DNA of 64,000 bases from contig NZ_FODJ01000001.1 of assembly GCF_900110345.1 (NCBI RefSeq), positions 1-64,000 of the forward strand, read 5' to 3'. The position numbers and the translations under genes are program-made. Origin of the DNA: Amphibacillus marinus (GTDB lineage Bacteria > Bacillota > Bacilli > Bacillales > Amphibacillaceae). Shown piece by piece: positions 43,017 to 52,850 of this stretch. The stretch's first letter is position 1; every line of letters begins with the position of its first letter. The notes below the pieces were generated by a model. That model did no database searches. It was given only the letters and a program-made list of their open reading frames with translations, and was not told the DNA's origin.

Positions 43017-44060
43017 ATGGAAAAAATCGCCGTCTTAGGTGCTGGGAGCTGGGGAACTGCTCTAGCTATGGTATTAAATGATAATGGTCACCATGTTTCT
43101 TTGTGGACAAATAATCAGATACATGCGGATGAAATTAATAAAATGCATAAAAATAGTGCTTACTTACCAGATGTCACGTTACCAAATTCTATTATCGCTC
43201 ATGTTGATCTCAAGCAAGCATTGGCTGATACAACTGCCATTGTTTTTGTGTTACCAACTAAAGCAATTAGATCTGTTTGTCAGCAGGTAAAGGCTGTTCT
43301 TGACCATCAGGTAACCATTATCCACGGTACAAAGGGAATTGAACCTGATACATTTAAACGTGTATCTGAAATGATGGAAGAAGAGCTTGACTCACAATTT
43401 TATGATGAAATTGTTGTTCTTTCTGGTCCATCTCATGCCGAGGAGGTTAGTATTAAGCTTCCAACTACGGTTTCTGCTTCTTCTAAATCAATGGAGGCAG
43501 CTATGCACACGCAGAATCTATTTATGAATGAATCCTTTCGAGTATATACTAATCAAGATACTCTGGGTGTTGAATTAGGTGGATCGTTAAAGAATATTAT
43601 TGCGCTAGGTGCGGGTATTTCAGATGGACTGGGCTACGGAGATAACGCAAAAGCAGCATTAGTCACAAGAGGTTTGGCTGAAATTGCTCGACTTGGAACG
43701 GCGATGGGAGCAGACCCGCTCACTTTTGTTGGCTTAACCGGTATCGGTGATTTAATTGTAACCTGTACCAGTATTCATAGTCGAAACTGGAAAGCAGGGA
43801 ATATGCTAGCACAAGGAAATACATTGGCTGATGTGCTTGCCCAAATGGGGATGGTTGTAGAAGGAGTACGTACTGCGGAAGCAGCTTACCATTTAGCAAA
43901 GGAAAAAGGCATAGATATGCCAATTACTACAGCCATATATGAAATTCTGTTTAAGCATGCAAATGCTCAGGAAGCTGTTGATCAACTTATGACCCGTTCT
44001 CGACGAACTGAAACCGATGAAGTACATTTAATGCTGGAGCAACATTATCAATCTAAATGA
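43017..44060 (+). CDS. gpsA: Glycerol-3-phosphate dehydrogenase [NAD(P)+]
   Basis: This 347-residue enzyme reduces dihydroxyacetone phosphate to sn-glycerol 3-phosphate for phospholipid synthesis. It has the Rossmann motif GAGSWGTALA (7-16), GLGYGDNAKAALVTRGLAEI and GLTGIGDLIVTCTSIHSRN. ATG 43017 is used; the GTG at 43008 is part of the AAGGGGTG binding site. It follows der after 12 bases. Confidence 0.95.
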   Translation: MEKIAVLGAGSWGTALAMVLNDNGHHVSLWTNNQIHADEINKMHKNSAYLPDVTLPNSIIAHVDLKQALADTTAIVFVLPTKAIRSVCQQVKAVLDHQVTIIHGTKGIEPDTFKRVSEMMEEELDSQFYDEIVVLSGPSHAEEVSIKLPTTVSASSKSMEAAMHTQNLFMNESFRVYTNQDTLGVELGGSLKNIIALGAGISDGLGYGDNAKAALVTRGLAEIARLGTAMGADPLTFVGLTGIGDLIVTCTSIHSRNWKAGNMLAQGNTLADVLAQMGMVVEGVRTAEAAYHLAKEKGIDMPITTAIYEILFKHANAQEAVDQLMTRSRRTETDEVHLMLEQHYQSK

Positions 44061-44063
44061 TGA

Positions 44064-44091
44064 ACAGCATCTCCCCTTTTAGCATATAGTA
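44064..44091 (+). promoter_or_regulatory. Sigma-K promoter candidate for spoVIF
   Basis: AC (44064-44065), exactly 17 bases, then CATATAGTA (44083-44091) fits the sigma-K pattern AC-N17-CATANNNTA. The spoVIF start codon lies 31 bases on. Confidence 0.6.
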
Positions 44092-44122
44092 TCTTGAAAA
44101 TGCTAATCAAGGAGGAGACTAT

Positions 44123-44383
44123 GTGAACGACTTTCAAAAAGCTTTATTTGATCAGATCCAAAACAAAGCTAATATTCAGCCCGATGAAATCTTTAAAGTC
44201 GCTCATTCAGTTCAAAATGCTGATTTTTCAGATGAAGGAACTGTTAGAGATTTAGTTCAACAATTGAGTCATTTAGCAAATAAGCCTATTCCAAAACAGA
44301 AAGAAGATAAGCTTGTCCAAACGATTGTCAATAACAACTTACCTAAAGATTTAAGTGCGTTGGGACAACTTTTTAAAAAATAG
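44123..44383 (+). CDS. spoVIF: Stage VI sporulation protein F-like
   Basis: This 86-residue small acidic protein with the pattern IFKVAHSVQNADFSDEGTVRDLVQQLSHLANKPIPKQKEDKLVQTI matches the SpoVIF (YjcC) family, which supports coat assembly late in sporulation through GerE. The GTG start follows AAGGAGGA. The sigma-K-like promoter and the position just before spoIVA support a late mother-cell role. The similarity is by recalled family pattern. Confidence 0.72.
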   Translation: MNDFQKALFDQIQNKANIQPDEIFKVAHSVQNADFSDEGTVRDLVQQLSHLANKPIPKQKEDKLVQTIVNNNLPKDLSALGQLFKK

Positions 44384-44485
44384 TTGATGTAGTAGGCAAG
44401 CGTTTATACAATGTTTTTTTTTTCGCATAAACTATTATGCACAAGCATTCACGTTAAAGTTGCCCTGGGTATTAATCATAGTCAG

Positions 44486-44527
44486 CCGAGCTAGAACGCC
44501 CCTTCTAGCTCGGTTTCATTTTTTCTC
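44486..44527 (+). terminator. Terminator after spoVIF
   Basis: An 11-base perfect stem (CCGAGCTAGAA / TTCTAGCTCGG) with a six-base loop is followed by TTTCATTTTTTC. Confidence 0.88.
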
Positions 44528-44753
44528 TTCAATTCCCTTCATTTATGGCATATCTGATCCAATTCCATCATAAGAATAAAAAAATACAAGACCAAATCTA
44601 ATATATTTTAACTTTCTGGGCCCTGCTACAGTCCAACCGCTAAGCTATATAGTCAGCAGCTGTTTAAGCTTATAACAGGAATCGGTTAGGAATTTCTTTA
44701 AATTATCCAGCTGGGTAGTGGATAAAAAAAATAAACATGATTGCAATCAGCTG

Positions 44754-44783
44754 TCATAATTTTATGGGACAACATCATACACT
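44754..44783 (+). promoter_or_regulatory. Sigma-E promoter of spoIVA
   Basis: TCATAAT (44754-44760), 15 bases, then CATACACT (44776-44783): the -10 is a full match to CATACAHT and the -35 misses KMATATT at one base. B. subtilis spoIVA is sigma-E driven. Otherwise the 455-base gap holds only the spoVIF terminator. Confidence 0.75.
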
Positions 44784-44838
44784 TTAAGTGTCAGGGCATC
44801 GTACATTGCGACGTTGAAGGAGATCGGGAGGGGATTAT

Positions 44839-46317
44839 GTGGAAAAAGTAGACATTTTTAAGGATATTTCAAAACGAACGAACGGAGATATTTATTTAGG
44901 TATTGTAGGTGCCGTTCGGACTGGTAAATCTACATTTATCAAAAAGTTTATGGAAAAAGTAGTACTACCGAATATGGAAGATGAAGGTGATCGTGCGCGT
45001 GCCCAGGATGAATTGCCTCAAAGTGCTGCTGGTAAGACGATTATGACGACAGAACCTAAATTTGTACCTAATCAAGCAGTTCACTTAAATGTTGATGATG
45101 GATTAGGTATTAATGTTCGTCTAGTTGACTGTGTTGGTTACACTGTTAAGGGAGCACAAGGTTTTGAGGACGAGAATGGACCAAGGATGATTCATACACC
45201 ATGGTATGAAGAGCCAATCCCTTTTCATGAGGCAGCTGAAATTGGTACGAGGAAGGTGATTCAAGAGCACTCTACAATCGGGGTAGTCATTACAACAGAT
45301 GGTTCCATCGGTGATATTCCGAGAAGTAATTTTGTTGAAGCCGAATCCAGAATTGTTGAAGAACTTAAAGAAGTTGGTAAGCCGTTTATTATGGTGTTGA
45401 ATTCGACAAAACCATATCAACAGGAGACAGAATTATTAAGACAGGAATTAAGTGAACAACATGATATCCCAGTTCTTGCAATGAGTGTAGAAAGTATGCA
45501 AGAGGATGATGCATTAAATGTCCTTAGAGAAGCTTTATTTGAGTTTCCAGTACTTGAAGTCAATGTTAACCTTCCGAGCTGGGTAATGGTCCTAAATGAT
45601 GAGCATTGGCTTAGAACAAGCTATCAAGAGGCGATTCAAGAAACTGTTAAAGATATTAAACGGTTACGTGATGTTGATCGTGTCGTTGGTCATTTTATTA
45701 ATTACGAGAATATTGAGCACGCGCGCATTAACGGTTTGGAGATGGGTGAAGGTATTGCGGAAATTGACCTAGATGCACCTAGCCATCTTTATGATCAAGT
45801 TCTTAAGGAAATTGTTGGAGAAGAAATTCGAGGCAAAGATCATTTACTAGAGTTGATGCAAGATTTTGCTGTGGCCAAACGCGAATATGACCAAATAGCA
45901 GATGCATTAAATATGGTCAAGCAAACAGGTTACGGTGTCGCTGCACCAACAATTAACGATATGTCACTCGACGAACCAGAAATCATTCGCCAGGGCACAC
46001 GATTTGGTGTCCGGTTAAAGGCTATTGCGCCTTCAATTCATATGATTAAAGTTGATGTTGCATCAGAATTTTCACCGATAATAGGGACAGAGAAGCAAAG
46101 TGAAGAACTTGTTCGCTACCTAATGCAAGATTTTGAAGATGATCCACTATCAATTTGGCAATCAGATATTTTCGGGCGATCATTAAGCTCAATTGTCCGA
46201 GAAGGTATTCAAGGTAAACTAACACTTATGCCGGAAAATGCGCGGTTTAAGCTAAAAGAAACATTAGAGAAAATTGTGAATGAAGGATCGGGTGGCTTAA
46301 TCGCGATTATCCTCTAA
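44839..46317 (+). CDS. spoIVA: Stage IV sporulation protein A (coat morphogenetic ATPase)
   Basis: This 492-residue protein polymerises around the forespore as the basement layer of the coat, using ATP. Visible are a Walker A motif GAVRTGKSTF (about 25-34), a Walker B-like LVDCVGY and a highly conserved C-terminus ending SGGLIAIIL. Length equals the B. subtilis protein. The GTG start has GGGAGGGG upstream. Confidence 0.96.
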   Translation: MEKVDIFKDISKRTNGDIYLGIVGAVRTGKSTFIKKFMEKVVLPNMEDEGDRARAQDELPQSAAGKTIMTTEPKFVPNQAVHLNVDDGLGINVRLVDCVGYTVKGAQGFEDENGPRMIHTPWYEEPIPFHEAAEIGTRKVIQEHSTIGVVITTDGSIGDIPRSNFVEAESRIVEELKEVGKPFIMVLNSTKPYQQETELLRQELSEQHDIPVLAMSVESMQEDDALNVLREALFEFPVLEVNVNLPSWVMVLNDEHWLRTSYQEAIQETVKDIKRLRDVDRVVGHFINYENIEHARINGLEMGEGIAEIDLDAPSHLYDQVLKEIVGEEIRGKDHLLELMQDFAVAKREYDQIADALNMVKQTGYGVAAPTINDMSLDEPEIIRQGTRFGVRLKAIAPSIHMIKVDVASEFSPIIGTEKQSEELVRYLMQDFEDDPLSIWQSDIFGRSLSSIVREGIQGKLTLMPENARFKLKETLEKIVNEGSGGLIAIIL

Positions 46318-46347
46318 CGACTTGAATTTCAAGTCGTTTTTTGTTTT
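46317..46347 (+). terminator. Terminator overlapping the end of spoIVA
   Basis: ACGACTTGA pairs with TCAAGTCGT across a three-base loop and runs into TTTTTTG and further Ts. The stem begins at the stop codon. Confidence 0.88.
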
Positions 46348-46859
46348 TTTGTAAAACTAAACTCTCGCACAATGAAAATAAGCATTAAGCCGCCCACGGA
46401 AAGCGATACATAGCTCCACTAAGGGTTAATAACGATAGTTTTATCAGAAAGGAGTTATTCATCAAACTATCTACTCGTCATATCAATACGCAGACTTAGT
46501 CTTTCGTCCGCCCTTCAGCCGTTTTAGTTCAAACTAAATATGTTAAGGCAAAAGTTGATTTTAAATTAGTACTGATTTTCATATAATAGCTGATCAGTCC
46601 GCTATTTGTTTGCATATAAAAACTGATTATGGTAGTATGCAATAATATAAATGATAATTTCACTAAATCTTAGCAGATTCTAGTAAGATAATTAATTTGT
46701 CAATGTTAAATTTGGATTAGTTAATTTGGGCATTTTTAATTATTATTATGTTTTTTGTTGAATTTATAGGGAAAGTCGTTTATTATTAGCCTTGTCATCA
46801 AAAAATTTGATGAACGGAAGTATAGAATTTGCGAAATTTGTGAACAAATGGAATAGAAC
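46348..46859. other. Long AT-rich region upstream of hbs
   Basis: About 510 bases lack a credible ORF. One promoter-like pair, TTGCAT (46610-46615) and TAGTAT (46633-46638) with 17-base spacing, could serve hbs from far upstream. A small TCATCA...TGATGA pair lies near 46796-46814. The region is unusually AT-rich. Confidence 0.4.
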
Positions 46860-46892
46860 CATTTAAATTCGTATGCTTCATGAATTTAAATG
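46860..46892 (+). promoter_or_regulatory. Leader hairpin next to the hbs ribosome binding site
   Basis: CATTTAAATTC (46860-46870) is the exact inverse of GAATTTAAATG (46882-46892), with an 11-base loop. The stem ends two bases before GGGAGGAGGTG, the hbs ribosome binding site. Confidence 0.6.
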
Positions 46893-46910
46893 TGGGAGGA
46901 GGTGAATATC

Positions 46911-47183
46911 ATGAACAAAACAGATCTAATTAATGCTGTTGCTGAAAAAAGCGAGCTTTCTAAAAAGGATGCAACAAAAGCTGTTGATGCAGTTTTTGAA
47001 TCTATCATGGATTCACTAAAAGACGGTGAAAAAGTACAATTAATTGGTTTTGGTAACTTTGAGGTGCGTGAGCGTGCTGCCCGTAAAGGTCGTAACCCAC
47101 AAACTGGAGCTGAGATCGAGATCCCAGCTAGCAAAGTACCTGCTTTTAAACCAGGTAAAGCCCTTAAAGATAGCGTAAAATAA
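46911..47183 (+). CDS. hbs: Nucleoid-associated protein HBsu (HU family)
   Basis: This 90-residue HU protein begins [20 protein letters not shown] and has the DNA-binding arm around [19 protein letters not shown] with the proline-containing tip. It compacts DNA and is the main essential nucleoid protein of Bacillus. ATG 46911 gives the standard N-terminus; the earlier GTG at 46890 lies inside the leader hairpin. It has its own terminator. Confidence 0.97.
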   Translation: MNKTDLINAVAEKSELSKKDATKAVDAVFESIMDSLKDGEKVQLIGFGNFEVRERAARKGRNPQTGAEIEIPASKVPAFKPGKALKDSVK

Positions 47184-47202
47184 GGCTATACTACATAGGG
47201 AG

Positions 47203-47236
47203 AAAAAAGGGTGCAATTAAATTGCATCCTTTTTTC
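47203..47236. terminator. Terminator after hbs
   Basis: AAAAAAGGGTGCAATT pairs with ATTGCATCCTTTTTT (one G-U), flanked by A- and T-runs. Confidence 0.9.
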
Positions 47237-47276
47237 TGTTATAACTGTTTAATTAAGGAGTAAAGGTGGAGGAAGC

Positions 47277-47483
47277 ATGCAAGAATATCTGGTTATTAAG
47301 GCGGAAGAAAATGGTGTGCAAGTTATTGGCCTTACAAGAGGTGAAGCGACAAAGTTTCATCACGCTGAAAAATTGGATCAAGGGGAAGTTCTTGTCGTTC
47401 AATTTACCAATCACACATCTGCAATTAAAGTAAAAGGTAAGGCTAAAATAATTTCAAGTCATGGTGAAGTAAGCGCCGATTAG
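47277..47483 (+). CDS. mtrB: trp RNA-binding attenuation protein (TRAP)
   Basis: This 68-residue subunit of the undecameric ring, when bound to tryptophan, wraps (G/U)AG repeats of trp leader RNA. The tryptophan pocket region (VIGLTRG and FTNHTSAIK) is conserved. Of the three RNA-contact residues in B. subtilis (K37, K56, R58), the two lysines are kept and R58 is replaced by lysine (IKVKGKAK). It has GGAGG at the start. folE (mtrA), which precedes it in B. subtilis, is absent, and so is the trp cluster expected after aroH. Confidence 0.92.
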   Translation: MQEYLVIKAEENGVQVIGLTRGEATKFHHAEKLDQGEVLVVQFTNHTSAIKVKGKAKIISSHGEVSAD

Positions 47484-47532
47484 TAGTAATCTAAATAAAA
47501 AGTTAAGCATTTTTTCTTGGGGGAACTGAACG

Positions 47533-48219
47533 GTGTCAATAAAAGCTACTGTTATAACAAGACTTGAGCAAGAGTTAAACGGAACGAACGCATTATTAGA
47601 CGTTAATTACCTTGATCATTTGTATGGTCTGCTCGATTATTATCTCGCTTTTACGAAAAGAAACTATTGGACAGAGACAAAACGTGTCGACTGTCTTGTT
47701 GCTATCTGTTTGGTCCAGCTTTCTCTGCATATTCATAGTCAGCTGACGAACGTTGCGACTATGGAAGATGCAGCGTATTTACTAGAAGCTGATTTATTTA
47801 GTAGTCGCTATTACGCTATTCTTGTAAAAGAAAATGAATTTAATTTGCTTAACAAAATTTCTTTAGCTATAAAACAGCAAAATGCTAGCCAAATTAGGCT
47901 AAATCTTTTAGATATTAAGGCAAATAAGGCACTATTTATCTTAGCATGGTTCAATCAGCAGACATGGCTTGCGATTACATTAATAAATACCTTTCAGCCA
48001 TTCGAACGACAAAGGAGCATGATAGAGGCACTATGGGTTCAACAATTAACAAATGAACGGTTAAAGTTAACTGCTGACCAGAAAGAAAAGTATTCGCTCA
48101 GTCAAGCTTGTAAACCTATTGCTATGAACGTGGCGTTCCTTATAAGAGAAATTGATCACTTGTTGTTAACTAGCAAGCTCAGTTTTGACAATTTGTGGCA
48201 TGCGGTTCACAACCTTTAG
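47533..48219 (+). CDS. hepS: Heptaprenyl diphosphate synthase component I
   Basis: This 228-residue all-helical protein with the YLLEADLFSSRYYAILVKEN block is typical of HepS (GerCA), the non-catalytic small subunit that sets product length together with HepT. The GTG start follows TGGGGGAA. It is separated from hepT by 46 bases; menG, which lies between them in B. subtilis, is missing. Confidence 0.85.
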   Translation: MSIKATVITRLEQELNGTNALLDVNYLDHLYGLLDYYLAFTKRNYWTETKRVDCLVAICLVQLSLHIHSQLTNVATMEDAAYLLEADLFSSRYYAILVKENEFNLLNKISLAIKQQNASQIRLNLLDIKANKALFILAWFNQQTWLAITLINTFQPFERQRSMIEALWVQQLTNERLKLTADQKEKYSLSQACKPIAMNVAFLIREIDHLLLTSKLSFDNLWHAVHNL

Positions 48220-48265
48220 ACAGGCACAGCTTTCCTAGGAAAATGTAAATGAAGGGTGAAGACCT

Positions 48266-49240
48266 ATGATTAGCCAGTTACCCAAACAGTATCAATATCT
48301 GCAAGCGGATATTGATGAGTTAAACGAATTATTACATAAGCTATTTTTAGCAACAGATCAGACGGTTCAAACACCCATTATTAACCTACTTCATGCTGGT
48401 GGAAAGCGTATCCGACCATTATTATGTATCATTTGCAGTCGTTGCAGCCCCAATCGCTCAAATGAAGTACTAATAATAGCGGCTGTACTTGAAATGATTC
48501 ATATGGCAAGCATAATCCATGATGATGTCATTGATCACGCAGTATTAAGAAGAGGTGAGCCAACTGTTCATTATACATATAATCCCCAAATTGCCATTCA
48601 AGTAGGTGACTATTTGTTTTCGTATGCATTGGAGATCGCTACTCAATTGGAAGATAAGACGATACACCGAAGATTAGCTACTACCTTGACATGGTTAGTA
48701 AAGGGAGAGCTGGCTCAACTAAACACGCGCTATCAGATTGATCAATCAGTAAAAAACTATTTTATGAAAATTCGAAATAAAACGGCACGTTTGATCGCTA
48801 CTTGTTGTGAAGTTGGGGCTAAGCTTAATCAAGCGCCGCCTTCATTACAAAACCAATTAGCCAATTTTGGTTACTATCTTGGCATGAGTTATCAAATTAA
48901 AGACGATTTACTTGATTTCTCTGACTATCACCAAACGGGTAAAGACAGCAAAACTGATTTATTAGAAGGCTACTTAACCTTACCGACATTGCTTGCTTTA
49001 TCAGATAAAACTATTTATAATCAAGTTCACAAACTGTTTAATCAAGGCAGTTCGCGAGCAGGCTCTGATGACCGAGAAATAATTCATTTAATTAAACAGT
49101 CTGGGGCAATAGAACAGGCAAATCAAGTCAGTCATTGGTATCTAATGCGTGCACTTAAGGTTGGCAGGTCGTTACCTGATTTCCCTGAGAAACCTTTACT
49201 GCTTCAAATGGCAGCTGGATTAGCAAAACGGACGCATTAG
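48266..49240 (+). CDS. hepT: Heptaprenyl diphosphate synthase component II
   Basis: This 324-residue trans-prenyltransferase has the first aspartate motif DDVID (86-90), RRGEPTVH after it, and the second DDLLD (about 212). GGKRIRP binds isopentenyl diphosphate. The enzyme makes C35 heptaprenyl diphosphate, used for menaquinone-7 tails and for heptaprenylglyceryl phosphate lipids. With menG absent here, a non-quinone use or a quinone pathway encoded elsewhere must be considered. Confidence 0.93.
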   Translation: MISQLPKQYQYLQADIDELNELLHKLFLATDQTVQTPIINLLHAGGKRIRPLLCIICSRCSPNRSNEVLIIAAVLEMIHMASIIHDDVIDHAVLRRGEPTVHYTYNPQIAIQVGDYLFSYALEIATQLEDKTIHRRLATTLTWLVKGELAQLNTRYQIDQSVKNYFMKIRNKTARLIATCCEVGAKLNQAPPSLQNQLANFGYYLGMSYQIKDDLLDFSDYHQTGKDSKTDLLEGYLTLPTLLALSDKTIYNQVHKLFNQGSSRAGSDDREIIHLIKQSGAIEQANQVSHWYLMRALKVGRSLPDFPEKPLLLQMAAGLAKRTH

Positions 49241-49304
49241 TAGTTATATAAATTTTTGAAAATACAGGTGTGAGCAGCAGAGCTTTGATAGGATTGCTGC
49301 TTGA

Positions 49305-50093
<789 letters not shown>

Positions 50094-50166
50094 GAACGAT
50101 GGTTAATTTAGCTATCGTTATTTAATTTAAGTTTCTCAAATAAGAAACAAATCTTATAATTTGCTG

Positions 50167-50195
50167 TCCACAGAACAGAGAAGGTGTGTTATATT
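50167..50195 (+). promoter_or_regulatory. Sigma-A promoter of the aro operon
   Basis: TCCACA (50167-50172), 17 bases, TATATT (50190-50195) with TGT just before it (extended -10). The aroC start codon is 34 bases downstream. Confidence 0.55.
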
Positions 50196-50229
50196 ATATA
50201 AAATCAAAGAAACAGGGGGACATAGTCAA

Positions 50230-51396
50230 ATGCGCTACTTAACAGCTGGTGAGTCACACGGTAAACAATTGACAACGATTGTGGAAGGGGTGCCGGCACA
50301 ATTACCACTTCAAAGTACTGATATTAATGAGTCCTTGCTTAGGAGACAGAAAGGTCATGGTCGGGGCAAGCGAATGCAAATAGAAAAAGACCTTGTTGAT
50401 ATTGCAGGTGGTGTGCGCCATGGCTATACATTGGGATCACCAATTGCTTTAGTGGTCAAAAACGATGACTTTAAACATTGGGAGGACATCATGGGTGAGG
50501 ACCCATATGATCAAGATAAAGATATTCGACGGACTGTTACTCGTCCAAGACCCGGTCACGCTGATTTAAATGGTGCAATTAAATATGGTCATCGTGATAT
50601 GCGTAACATTCTTGAACGATCTTCTGCCAGGGAAACAGCTGCTCGTGTTGCAGCTGGTGCAGTTGCTAAATCACTATTACAACACCTAGATATTAACATC
50701 GTTGGCTATGTAAATGAAATTGCTGGGATTAAGGCGAAAGCTGACCATCAGTTAACAATACAGGAAAGAATAACAATTTCAGAAGCTTCACCAGTACGTT
50801 GCTTGGATCAACAGGCTGGCGAGGAAATGATGACAGCGATTGATCAGGCTAAACAGGAGGGTGATTCAATTGGCGGCATTTGTGAGGTGTATATTGAAGG
50901 CGTACCAGCTGGTATCGGCTCCTATGTACACTATGATCGTAAACTTGATGCCCGAATTGCCTTTGCTGTGCAAAGTATCAATGCTTTTAAAGGTGTAGAA
51001 TTTGGAATTGGCTTTGAAGCTGCTCGCCGAAATGGTAGCGAGGTGCATGATGAAATTATCTGGTCTGAGGGCACGGGCTATTCAAGAAGAACAAATAACC
51101 TAGGCGGCTTTGAGGGCGGGATGACAAGCGGCATGCCAATTGTGGTTAAGGGCGTAATGAAGCCTATTCCAACCCTCTATAAGCCATTACAGAGTATCGA
51201 TATCGCCACGAAAGAAGTCTTTAACGCTAGTATTGAGCGATCTGATTCTTGTGCTGTCCCGGCAGCTGCAGTTGTGATGGAACACGTTGTCGCTTTTGAA
51301 TTAGCTAACGCTATTTTGGAGCAGTTTCCCAACGACCAATTTCCAAAGCTTAAACAGGCAATTGATCAATATCGCGAAGAAGTAAGGTGTTTCTAA
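50230..51396 (+). CDS. aroC: Chorismate synthase
   Basis: This 388-residue FMN-dependent enzyme (called aroF in B. subtilis) forms chorismate from EPSP. The signature blocks [62 protein letters not shown] and the C-terminal [13 protein letters not shown]-like [17 protein letters not shown] are present. ATG 50230 has AGGGGGAC upstream. The stop overlaps the aroB start (TAATG). Confidence 0.96.
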   Translation: MRYLTAGESHGKQLTTIVEGVPAQLPLQSTDINESLLRRQKGHGRGKRMQIEKDLVDIAGGVRHGYTLGSPIALVVKNDDFKHWEDIMGEDPYDQDKDIRRTVTRPRPGHADLNGAIKYGHRDMRNILERSSARETAARVAAGAVAKSLLQHLDINIVGYVNEIAGIKAKADHQLTIQERITISEASPVRCLDQQAGEEMMTAIDQAKQEGDSIGGICEVYIEGVPAGIGSYVHYDRKLDARIAFAVQSINAFKGVEFGIGFEAARRNGSEVHDEIIWSEGTGYSRRTNNLGGFEGGMTSGMPIVVKGVMKPIPTLYKPLQSIDIATKEVFNASIERSDSCAVPAAAVVMEHVVAFELANAILEQFPNDQFPKLKQAIDQYREEVRCF

Positions 51397-52472
51397 TGGA
51401 CAAATTAACGATACAAACAAGTACAAATGCTTATGATGTCTTAGTCGGGGGTGGATTAAGGCATCAGTTTCTTGATTATTTAGATCAGAGCTACGATGAT
51501 GTACTCGTTATTACGGATAGCAACGTTGAGTCTTTGTATTTACAAGATGTTTTAACAACTCTTTCTTCAGTTAAGCGCGTTAATTATACGGTTGTTCCAG
51601 CTGGTGAGGCTTCAAAAAACGGTCGAGTGTATTTTGATTTGCTAACTGAGGCAATTAATATGGGGTTAGATCGCCACGGTCTTATTATTGCATTAGGTGG
51701 TGGGATGATCGGTGATTTAGCCGGCTTTGTAGCAGCTACTTTTATGCGTGGGGTTGATTACCTACAAATGCCGACAACTATTTTAGCTCATGACAGCAGT
51801 GTTGGTGGTAAGGTCGCCATTAATCATCCAGAGGGGAAGAACCTAATTGGTTCCTTTTATCCACCTAAAGCTGTGATCTACGACGTAGAAACCTTACACA
51901 CCATTCCTCAAACTGAAATTCGCTCAGGCTACGCTGAAATTGCCAAGCACAGCATGATTCATTCTCCAAGCTTTTGGACAGACATTAATCAAGTAAGCCT
52001 TGAAAAACCTCTCAATGAAACATGGCTTATTCGAGATTTAATAAGGGGCATTGAAGTAAAGGCGAAAATTGTCGAACAAGATGAACGAGAAGCCAATGTA
52101 CGTCAATTTCTAAACTTTGGTCATACGTTAGGTCATGCGCTAGAGGCTGAACTTGGCTATGGTGTATATACCCACGGTGAAGCTGTAGCAATCGGGATGC
52201 TGTTTGCGATGGAACTTAGTCAACAATACTTTGGTAATCGTTTACCCGTCGATGCCTTTTTACAATGGTTAAAAACAAACCATTATCCAATCCAAGTGGC
52301 TAACCTGTCTATTACTGCACTTATGAATCGAATGAAACGAGACAAGAAGGCTAAGCAGCAGCGCATTCAAATGGTTCTATTAAAGGAGCTAGGCATGCCA
52401 GTGGTTGAAGAAATTGATGATGTAACAATTAAGGACGCATTACAGCTCTTTTTGCGGAAGTTGGTGAAATAA
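51396..52472 (+). CDS. aroB: 3-dehydroquinate synthase
   Basis: This 358-residue NAD- and zinc-dependent enzyme converts DAHP to 3-dehydroquinate. Landmarks are PAGEASKN, GGGMIGDLAGFVAATFMRG, PTTILAHDSSVGGKVAIN and NFGHTLGHALE with zinc histidines. One-base overlaps at both ends (TAATG) tie it to aroC and aroH. Confidence 0.96.
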   Translation: MDKLTIQTSTNAYDVLVGGGLRHQFLDYLDQSYDDVLVITDSNVESLYLQDVLTTLSSVKRVNYTVVPAGEASKNGRVYFDLLTEAINMGLDRHGLIIALGGGMIGDLAGFVAATFMRGVDYLQMPTTILAHDSSVGGKVAINHPEGKNLIGSFYPPKAVIYDVETLHTIPQTEIRSGYAEIAKHSMIHSPSFWTDINQVSLEKPLNETWLIRDLIRGIEVKAKIVEQDEREANVRQFLNFGHTLGHALEAELGYGVYTHGEAVAIGMLFAMELSQQYFGNRLPVDAFLQWLKTNHYPIQVANLSITALMNRMKRDKKAKQQRIQMVLLKELGMPVVEEIDDVTIKDALQLFLRKLVK

Positions 52473-52834
52473 TGATAAGAGGGATTCGCGGGGCAACAAC
52501 CGTAAATGAGAATATAGCAACTGACATTATTGACCGAACAAGAGCATTAGTATTGGAGATAATAGCGTTAAATCAGATTAAGGCTAGTGATGTGGCTTCT
52601 GTACTGGTATCTGTTACAACTGATTTGAATGCTGCCTTCCCAGCTAAGCCAATTAGAGAGTTAGCTGGTTGGAGTTATGTTCCGGTCATGTGTATGAATG
52701 AGATTGATGTTCCTGGTGGTCTTCCACGTTGTATTCGGATTATGCTAACGGTAAATACAATGATTGAACAGGAGAAAATAATCCATGTTTATCATCACGA
52801 AGCAAAAAAACTAAGGCCAGATTTACTGAAATAA
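52472..52834 (+). CDS. aroH: Chorismate mutase, AroH class
   Basis: This 120-residue pseudo-alpha/beta-barrel trimer converts chorismate to prephenate. Arginines of the active site (IRGIRGATTV at the start; PRCIRIMLTVN) and the VTTDLNAAFPAKPIREL block are present. It is the monofunctional Bacillus type. The trp genes that follow it in B. subtilis are absent; hisC follows after 16 bases. Confidence 0.95.
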   Translation: MIRGIRGATTVNENIATDIIDRTRALVLEIIALNQIKASDVASVLVSVTTDLNAAFPAKPIRELAGWSYVPVMCMNEIDVPGGLPRCIRIMLTVNTMIEQEKIIHVYHHEAKKLRPDLLK

Positions 52835-52850
52835 TAAGGAGGAATTTGTC

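Noticed and set aside
45121-45420. Minus-strand 99-codon frame inside spoIVA
   Set aside because: Antisense to a highly conserved gene; no supporting signals.
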